This document shows positions 58,393-64,000 of a stretch of DNA of 64,000 bases, in pieces. The stretch is from Snodgrassella alvi (lineage in GTDB: Bacteria; Pseudomonadota; Gammaproteobacteria; Burkholderiales; Neisseriaceae). Location: contig NZ_MEIK01000034.1 of assembly GCF_002777855.1 (NCBI RefSeq), forward strand, positions 1 through 64,000, written 5' to 3'. The position numbers and the translations under genes were made by a program. Under the pieces are notes generated by a model. That model was not told where the DNA came from. It saw only the letters and a list, made by a program, of their open reading frames with translations, and did no database searches. The first letter of the stretch is position 1, and each line of letters opens with the position of its first letter.

Positions 58393-59319
58393 ATGAGTGG
58401 TGATGCATTTAATCAAGTTTTAGATTTTTTTAAAAATTTACAGATCGATTTAGCTGATACTTTGGCAGGAGCTGATGGAACGGGCAGTTTTGTAATAGAT
58501 AATTGGTCTGGAGCTTTAGGCTCTGGTTGTACGAGGGTTCTAAAAGACGGGACAGTATTTGAACAGGCAGGAGTAAATTTTTCCCATGTAAAGGGTAAAG
58601 CAATGCCGGTTTCTGCTACACGGCAACGTCAGCATCTGGCTGGAGCACCTTATGAAGCTATGGGGGTATCACTGGTAGTCCATCCGCGTAATCCCTATGT
58701 GCCTACTAGCCATGCCAATGTGCGTCTGTTTGTGGCCTATCCTGAGCACGCCAGTCCTGTATGGTGGTTTGGTGGAGGCTTTGATTTAACACCGTTTTAT
58801 CCGTTTGAAGAAGATGTTTTACACTGGCATCGGGTAGCTCAGGCAGCTTGTCAGCCATTTGGAGAAGCAGTGTATCCGGAATTCAAACAGTGGTGTGACC
58901 GCTATTTTTATTTGCCACACCGGCGAGAGCAGCGGGGGGTGGGCGGTTTGTTTTTTGATGACTTGAACCGCTGGGATTTTGCTCAATGTTTTGCTTTTAT
59001 AAAGGCGGTGAGCTCAGCCTATACACAAGCATATTTGCCAATTGTGGCGCGGCGCAAGAATTCATCATATGGCGAGCGTGAACGACAATTTCAACTCTAC
59101 CGGCGCGGACGTTATATAGAATTTAATCTACTCTGTGACCGAGGCACACAGTTTGGTTTAAATGCTGGCGGACGTACGGAATCTATCCTGATGTCTATGC
59201 CGCCTGCTGCCCGTTTCGAATATCAGTATGAGCCTGAAACGGGTTCTGCTGAAGCTCAGCTAGCCAAGTATTTACAGATACACGACTGGCTGGCAGAGGG
59301 TGAAACTTGCTCAGTATAA
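58393..59319 (+). CDS. hemF: Oxygen-dependent coproporphyrinogen III oxidase
   Basis: 308 residues. Converts coproporphyrinogen III to protoporphyrinogen IX using O2. Signatures: [39 protein letters not shown] and the C-terminal [27 protein letters not shown]. Implies at least micro-aerobic haem synthesis. No obvious ribosome site. Converges on the ClC gene with 24 nt between stops and no terminator hairpin. Confidence 0.96.
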   Translation: MSGDAFNQVLDFFKNLQIDLADTLAGADGTGSFVIDNWSGALGSGCTRVLKDGTVFEQAGVNFSHVKGKAMPVSATRQRQHLAGAPYEAMGVSLVVHPRNPYVPTSHANVRLFVAYPEHASPVWWFGGGFDLTPFYPFEEDVLHWHRVAQAACQPFGEAVYPEFKQWCDRYFYLPHRREQRGVGGLFFDDLNRWDFAQCFAFIKAVSSAYTQAYLPIVARRKNSSYGERERQFQLYRRGRYIEFNLLCDRGTQFGLNAGGRTESILMSMPPAARFEYQYEPETGSAEAQLAKYLQIHDWLAEGETCSV

Positions 59320-59343
59320 ATGAGGGAATTCGGCGCAGATTTT

Positions 59344-60579
59344 CTATTTGTTTAGTGCCTGCTGTACTGGAAGAGCAGTCAGCAGACACAAGCTGACTGG
59401 CATAATAATATCAGGTGTGATATTGGTTATTTCTATTACAAATAATATTGCGGTCAGAGGCATTTTTTGCTGTACTGCCAGAAAAACTGTTGCTCCAACT
59501 ACTACGGCTGCTATCAAGGGCACAGGAGGCAATATACTATTCCATGCGGTAGCCGCAAGTAAGGCAACAAGGCCACCAATCATCATTGAGGGTGTAATAA
59601 AACCGCCATAAGCACCGGCTCGTGTAGCCAGTAACAAGGCAAGCCACTTGCCAATAAGCAGAGCTGCTGCATATTGCCAACTAATGCTGTCATTAAATAA
59701 TAATTCATTACCTGCTTTCCCGTTGCCCAGTATTTCCGGCAGCCACATTGCCAGTACACCTATTAGTACGAAAGCGGCAACACTGATAAAAATTAGGCGC
59801 GGTGTGCTGCGGTTTGCGGGTTTACAGTAAGCTAATTGCTGTTGTAACAGCCAAGAACCGGCGGTGATAATAGGGCCGAGTAATAACGCCCAAACTAATA
59901 ATGTACTATTAAGAGTAAGTGTCGGTAGCTGATAGGAAGTTGAACTGCCTAAACCCAACCGTGCTACCCATGCCGCAGTTGTGCAGCAAATTAAGGCAGC
60001 AATCACGCATTGGCGTTGAAAGCTGAAAAGTAGCGTTTCTAGAGCAAACAGGGCACCGGCTAGTGGTACATCAAACACCGCTGCCAGACCTGCTGCCGCA
60101 CTACAGGCTAAGAGAATTTTCCGTTCCTCGGCGCTGATTTGCAATCGACGGCTGATGCAATCCGCCAGAGCAGAACTAATTTCACGTGGAGCGGTTTCCC
60201 GCCCGAGGGGTGAGCCCATACCCACTGTTAAAATCTGTAGCAACGCATGAATCACACTCGTACCTAGCGGTATGGGGGTGGTGCTGGTACTGATGGCCTG
60301 TTTGATATTTACTAGTTTGGCACCAAAATGGTGCAGCAGAAACCAGCCAATGCCACCAATTATGCCGCAGCCAGACACAGCCAGCAGACGATGCATAGCA
60401 CTGGTTTGTTCTACCATGTCTCGAAAAGTGATGCCGTCAATACGCCTGATGCCATAGACAAGTTGCTGAATCATATGCAGCAGTCCGATTAAGGACATAC
60501 CTGCCACACCAGCAATGGCTCCGCAGAGCAATAATAAAGCAATCATTCTGGGGCTTAATCGGGTCATGACAGTATGCAT
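59344..60579 (-). CDS. ClC-family chloride channel/transporter
   Basis: 411 residues, about 10-11 hydrophobic helices. The gating glutamate appears in GMGSPLGRETAPREISSAL (the GREGP region of ClC-ec1), and the GxFxP region as GAYGGFITPSMMIGG. The first chloride motif GSGIP is not recognisable at its usual place (the stretch reads LVNIKQAISTS), so it belongs to a divergent subfamily and ion selectivity is uncertain. No CBS domain. ATG choice between codon 1 and codon 5 is open; no ribosome site is clear. Confidence 0.85.
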   Translation of the reverse strand: MHTVMTRLSPRMIALLLLCGAIAGVAGMSLIGLLHMIQQLVYGIRRIDGITFRDMVEQTSAMHRLLAVSGCGIIGGIGWFLLHHFGAKLVNIKQAISTSTTPIPLGTSVIHALLQILTVGMGSPLGRETAPREISSALADCISRRLQISAEERKILLACSAAAGLAAVFDVPLAGALFALETLLFSFQRQCVIAALICCTTAAWVARLGLGSSTSYQLPTLTLNSTLLVWALLLGPIITAGSWLLQQQLAYCKPANRSTPRLIFISVAAFVLIGVLAMWLPEILGNGKAGNELLFNDSISWQYAAALLIGKWLALLLATRAGAYGGFITPSMMIGGLVALLAATAWNSILPPVPLIAAVVVGATVFLAVQQKMPLTAILFVIEITNITPDIIMPVSLCLLTALPVQQALNK

Positions 60580-60711
60580 CAGTGGTAAATAAAAGTGGTT
60601 TTTACACTTTAATGCCTTTATTGTAAATGTCGGAATACGGTTTGCGGAATTTCGGCCTAAGCCTGTGCTAAAATCAGTCTATTTTGTCAGGATTTTAAAG
60701 GAAGCATTCCT

Positions 60712-62340
60712 GTGATTAGTACCAATAATATTACGATGCAGTTTGGCGCTAAGCCATTGTTTGAGAATGTATCGGTGAAGTTCGGTGGCGGCCATCGCTA
60801 TGGTTTGATTGGTGCCAACGGCTCAGGTAAATCAACTTTTATGAAAATTCTGGGTGGCGATCTGGAGCCTACAAGTGGTGAAGTAGCCATAGATCAGGGG
60901 CTCCGTCTGGGTAAACTGCGGCAGGATCAGTTTGCTTATGAAGATATGCGTGTGCTTGATGTGGTCTTAATGGGGCACACTGAAATGTGGGCCGCGATGA
61001 CAGAGCGTGATGCTATCTATGCCAATCCGGATGCAACTGAAGATGATTATATGCGCGCGGCAGATTTGGAAGCCAAATTTGCAGAATACGACGGTTATAC
61101 GGCGGAAGCCCGAGCTGCTGAATTGCTTGCCGGTGTTGGTATAGATGAGCATTTGCATAATGCTAGCATGAGTGAAGTGGCGCCGGGCTTTAAGCTGCGC
61201 GTGTTGTTAGCGCAGGCATTGTTTTCCAAACCGGATGTGCTGCTGCTGGATGAGCCCACCAATAATCTGGATATCAATACCATCCGCTGGTTGGAAGGTG
61301 TATTGAATAGTTATGAATCTACCATGATTATCATTTCGCACGACCGCCACTTTTTAAATGAAGTGTGTACGTACATGGCTGATGTGGATTATGGTGGCAT
61401 TACGCTGTATCCAGGTAATTATGATGATTATATGCTGGCTTCTACGCAGGCACGCGAACGTACACTGAAAGACAATGCCAAAGCCAAGGAAAAATTGCAG
61501 GAGCTGCAGGAGTTTGTAGCTCGCTTTTCGGCTAATAAATCTAAAGCACGGCAGGCTACCAGTCGCGCCAAGCTGGCAGATAAAATTAAGGCCGATATGG
61601 TGGAAGTCAAGCCATCCAGCCGTCAGAGTCCGTTTATCCGTTTTAATTTTGATGATAAGAAAAAATTGCACCGGCAGGCATTGGAAGTGCAGGATTTATC
61701 TAAACGATTTGACCGCCAATTGTTCAAAAAGCTGAGTCTTATGCTGGATGCGGGGGAACGGCTGGCAATTATCGGCCCAAATGGTGCCGGTAAATCCACT
61801 TTGCTGAAACTCTTGGCAGGAGCTTATGATGAAGCTTATAACGAAGGTATTAAAGCGGATAGTGGTAGTGTGAAATGGGCGGAAAAAGCTCAGGTTGGCT
61901 ATTACCCACAGGATCATGAAAATGATTTTGACGTACCGATGACGTTAACAGAGTGGATGCGCCAATGGGGTAAAGAAGGTGATGATGAACAGGTTATCCG
62001 TGGCACTCTCGGGAGGCTGTTGTTTGGCAGCAATGAAGTCGGTAAACAAGTACAGGTGCTGTCTGGTGGTGAAAAAGGCCGCATGCTGTATGGTAAGCTG
62101 ATTTTACAAGAACCAAATGTGCTGGTTATGGATGAACCGACCAACCATATGGATATGGAAAGCATCGAAGCGCTAAATATGGCACTGGAAAAATTTCCAG
62201 GTACATTGGTGTTTGTATCCCATGATCGTCAGTTTGTTTCCAGTCTTGCAACGCAGATTATTGAGCTAGATGGTGAAGGTGGCTTTGAATATTATCTGGG
62301 TGATTATGAAGGTTATCTGGCCAAGAAAGGTCTGGTTTGA
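60712..62340 (+). CDS. ybiT: ABC-F ATPase, YbiT type
   Basis: 542 residues, two nucleotide-binding domains without membrane segments. First NBD: Walker [16 protein letters not shown], degenerate signature [16 protein letters not shown] and Walker [12 protein letters not shown]. Second [30 protein letters not shown] and [10 protein letters not shown]. Interdomain linker (about 245-310) is highly charged, as in ABC-F proteins that act at the ribosomal E site. GTG start with AAAGGA 8 nt upstream. Immediate terminator after the gene. Confidence 0.92.
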   Translation: MISTNNITMQFGAKPLFENVSVKFGGGHRYGLIGANGSGKSTFMKILGGDLEPTSGEVAIDQGLRLGKLRQDQFAYEDMRVLDVVLMGHTEMWAAMTERDAIYANPDATEDDYMRAADLEAKFAEYDGYTAEARAAELLAGVGIDEHLHNASMSEVAPGFKLRVLLAQALFSKPDVLLLDEPTNNLDINTIRWLEGVLNSYESTMIIISHDRHFLNEVCTYMADVDYGGITLYPGNYDDYMLASTQARERTLKDNAKAKEKLQELQEFVARFSANKSKARQATSRAKLADKIKADMVEVKPSSRQSPFIRFNFDDKKKLHRQALEVQDLSKRFDRQLFKKLSLMLDAGERLAIIGPNGAGKSTLLKLLAGAYDEAYNEGIKADSGSVKWAEKAQVGYYPQDHENDFDVPMTLTEWMRQWGKEGDDEQVIRGTLGRLLFGSNEVGKQVQVLSGGEKGRMLYGKLILQEPNVLVMDEPTNHMDMESIEALNMALEKFPGTLVFVSHDRQFVSSLATQIIELDGEGGFEYYLGDYEGYLAKKGLV

Positions 62341-62349
62341 TTTATATTG

Positions 62350-62377
62350 ACTGCCTGTTTACACAGGCAGTTTTTTT
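62350..62377 (+). terminator. Terminator of ybiT
   Basis: Nine-bp stem ACTGCCTGT / ACAGGCAGT, 4-nt loop, T7. The next gene starts 16 nt later and so may depend on read-through or its own promoter. Confidence 0.92.
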
Positions 62378-62392
62378 ATATGGGAGATAATG

Positions 62393-62938
62393 ATGAGTAC
62401 AAGCAAAAATTCTGCGGTAAAACTGGTTGATTGTAATGAGCAGGTGCACGCAGAAGCCATTTTGGCACTTTTTAATCATACGATTGCTTCTTCTACGGCT
62501 CTATATGATTATGAACCGCGTACACTGGCATTTATGCATGGCTGGTTTGCCGCCAAACGTGCGTGTAACTGTCCTGTAATCGGTGCAGTGAACGAGCAAG
62601 GTGATCTGCTGGCTTTTGCTTCATGGGGTGCATTCAGAGATTATCCAGCAAATAAATATACCGTAGAACACAGTGTTTATGTGCGTGATGACTGCCGTCG
62701 ACAGGGACTGGCGCGCATGCTGATGCAGGAACTGATTGAACGTGCACGCAAGGCTGATATGCATATTCTTATGGGGGTGATTGATGCGGCTAATAGTGGC
62801 AGCATCGCCCTGCATGAACAGCTGGGTTTCACTCATGTAGGCACGCTACCACAGATAGGATTTAAATTTGGCCACTGGCTGGATGCGGCTTTGTATCAGC
62901 TGATTTTGGACACCCCTCTCAGACCGATAGACGGTTGA
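62393..62938 (+). CDS. GNAT acetyltransferase, phosphinothricin/methionine-sulfoximine type
   Basis: 181 residues. Typical of the Pat/MnaT group: ILALFNHTIASSTALYDYEPRTL, FASWGAFRDYPANKYTVEHSVYV, then the acetyl-CoA loop RRQGLARMLMQELIERA and ANSGSIALHEQLGF. These enzymes acetylate amino-group analogues such as methionine sulfone. Two ATGs lie in tandem; the second is chosen because GGGAG is 6 nt upstream. Confidence 0.9.
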   Translation: MSTSKNSAVKLVDCNEQVHAEAILALFNHTIASSTALYDYEPRTLAFMHGWFAAKRACNCPVIGAVNEQGDLLAFASWGAFRDYPANKYTVEHSVYVRDDCRRQGLARMLMQELIERARKADMHILMGVIDAANSGSIALHEQLGFTHVGTLPQIGFKFGHWLDAALYQLILDTPLRPIDG

Positions 62939-62958
62939 GAAGAAGCAAGAAGAGAATC

Positions 62959-62984
62959 AACAGCATATCAATGCTGTTTTTTTA
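62959..62984 (+). terminator. Terminator of the GNAT gene
   Basis: Eight-bp stem AACAGCAT / ATGCTGTT, 4-nt loop, then T7. Confidence 0.88.
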
Positions 62985-63021
62985 TTGGCAGTACTTTGAT
63001 ATGACTTATTTATAGTATTTT

Positions 63022-63408
63022 TCAGACGAATTTTAGCCACCACTGTATGCAAAACAAGCCGAATATGGTGAGCAGCAGAGAACCGCCTGTATGTAAAAGC
63101 ATATGGGTGAGCGCAAGTACATAGCGGTGGGACTGAAGTAATTGTACTGATTCCATGGAAAAGGTTGAAAACGTGGTTAATCCGCCCAGAAATCCTGTAA
63201 TAACGAACAAGCGCCATTCAGGGGCTATATTAACGAAATGTAGAAACAGACCACTTGACAACCCGATCAAATAAGCGCCAATCCAGTTTGCAGCTAAGGT
63301 GCCATAGGGTAGAGTGGAATGAATGGTGTTTAGACTGATACTTAATAACCAACGTACAACAGCACCCAGTGCTGCACCACCAGCAATCGCAAATATAGAC
63401 CGATACAT
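63022..63408 (-). CDS. crcB: Fluoride ion channel CrcB/Fluc
   Basis: 128 residues, four membrane helices. Conserved motifs: GGAALGAVVRWLLS, GTLAANWIGAYLIG (Asn lining the pore) and GFLGGLTTFSTFSMES with the Phe box. A TTG two codons earlier is dismissed. I searched the short upstream segment for a fluoride riboswitch and did not recognise one. Exports fluoride as a dual-topology dimer. Confidence 0.94.
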   Translation of the reverse strand: MYRSIFAIAGGAALGAVVRWLLSISLNTIHSTLPYGTLAANWIGAYLIGLSSGLFLHFVNIAPEWRLFVITGFLGGLTTFSTFSMESVQLLQSHRYVLALTHMLLHTGGSLLLTIFGLFCIQWWLKFV

Positions 63409-63532
63409 AAACAAACTACCGAAACAGGATACAGATTCAATTATTTTACGCTAAAGCAGCGCCACTAATATTGTCAACTACAGTTGAAATGGCTACGCTA
63501 AGGTTCTCAACTACACTAAAAAATTTATTTTT

Positions 63533-64000
63533 ATGAATCTAACCGAAACTAAAATCAGCAGTGAAGAAGTTTATCATGGTACCTTTATCAATGTATTTGA
63601 AGATACTGTTTGTCTGCCCAATGGTAATCAGGCGCAACGGATAGTGGTGCAGCATCCAGGTGCAGCTGCAGTGTTGGCGGTAACATCAGAACAAAAAGTA
63701 GTATTGGTGCGTCAATGGCGTTATCCGGTAGGGGAAGCCTTACTTGAAATTCCCGCTGGTAAGCTGGATGGAAAAAATGAAGATCCGGCTCACGCTGCTG
63801 TGCGTGAATTGGCTGAAGAAACCCCTTATACAGCCACAGAAGTTAAACTCATTCACACTTTTTACACCGTTCCAGGCTTTGGTGATGAAAAAATGTATCT
63901 TTATCTTGCTGAAAATGTGCAAGCTGATAGTAAGCTGAGTGCAGACGAAGATGAGATAATCGAGCCTGTTTTACTCAGTAGGGAAGAGGTGCGTAAAGCG
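63533..64000 (+). CDS. NUDIX hydrolase, ADP-ribose pyrophosphatase-like (3' end beyond window)
   Basis: First 156 residues; the C-terminus is cut by the window edge. NUDIX box present as GKLDGKNEDPAHAAVRELAEETPY: the catalytic REL-EE core is intact, there is one extra residue in the first loop, and Pro replaces the usual Gly after EET. Preceded by VVLVRQWRYPVGEALLEIPAG, typical of ADP-ribose pyrophosphatases, followed by FYTVPGFGDEKMYLYLAE. Hydrolyses ADP-ribose or related dinucleotides. Confidence 0.9.
   Translation, partial: MNLTETKISSEEVYHGTFINVFEDTVCLPNGNQAQRIVVQHPGAAAVLAVTSEQKVVLVRQWRYPVGEALLEIPAGKLDGKNEDPAHAAVRELAEETPYTATEVKLIHTFYTVPGFGDEKMYLYLAENVQADSKLSADEDEIIEPVLLSREEVRKA

Noticed and set aside
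63409-63532. Fluoride riboswitch upstream of crcB
   Set aside because: The short region lacks the conserved GG-GATGG start and pseudoknot layout of the crcB motif.
1-64000. Neisserial DNA uptake sequences (GCCGTCTGAA and dialects)
   Set aside because: No enrichment was seen by eye. The AGGCTGTC cores in the gltX and maeB terminators and one TTCGTCTGAA near 63022 are too few to call a dialect. A genome-wide 10-mer count would settle it.

Overview
The window looks like chromosome of a low-GC member of the Neisseriaceae (Betaproteobacteria). The block pcnB-folK-deoxynucleoside kinase, a DUF3460 protein, and the Neisseria-like forms of pepP, glnE, hda and greB fit that family. The AT-rich spacers, RTX protein, GABA shunt and kynureninase suggest a host-associated species such as the bee-gut symbiont Snodgrassella. 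The family assignment is fairly secure; the genus is my inference. No tRNA, rRNA, CRISPR array, transposase or prophage was recognised.

Left accessory end (1-7.5 kb, minus strand): five tandem paralogous lipoprotein genes, the leftmost cut by the window edge, arranged as ~1.12-1.17 kb repeats with clear gene-conversion mosaics. Upstream of them lies a 544-residue RTX-type calcium-binding protein. This is the most unusual region. The lipoproteins may be an immunity array against an antibacterial effector.

7.5-16 kb: housekeeping and stress genes: hslO (Hsp33), pepP with a VanZ-like protein and a 69-residue protein, a YebC-family regulator, a low-molecular-weight phosphatase paired with an unknown protein, htpG behind a sigma-32-like promoter, and a small membrane protein.

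16-26.3 kb (minus): amino-acid catabolism. gabT, gabD and a GABA-type permease form a GABA shunt. kynU and a second permease follow. A sugar-efflux MFS gene and an L-asparaginase lie upstream.

26.4-33.4 kb: gltX, mnmA and an acyl-CoA ligase (plus); then purE, a coiled-coil/TPR lipoprotein, an O-methyltransferase and a DUF3460 protein (minus).

33.5-54.7 kb: a long plus-strand run: pcnB-folK-dNK, panB, thiD, ung, rep, slyD, glnE, hda-HAD-GNAT, maeB, greB and moxR-DUF58-transglutaminase. Themes are RNA decay, cofactor synthesis, DNA repair, nitrogen control, replication control and central carbon.

54.7-64 kb: poxB and grxB (minus), hemF (plus), a ClC channel (minus), an ABC-F ATPase and an acetyltransferase (plus), crcB (minus), and a NUDIX hydrolase running off the right edge. 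Most units end in clear intrinsic terminators, which supports the transcription-unit calls.
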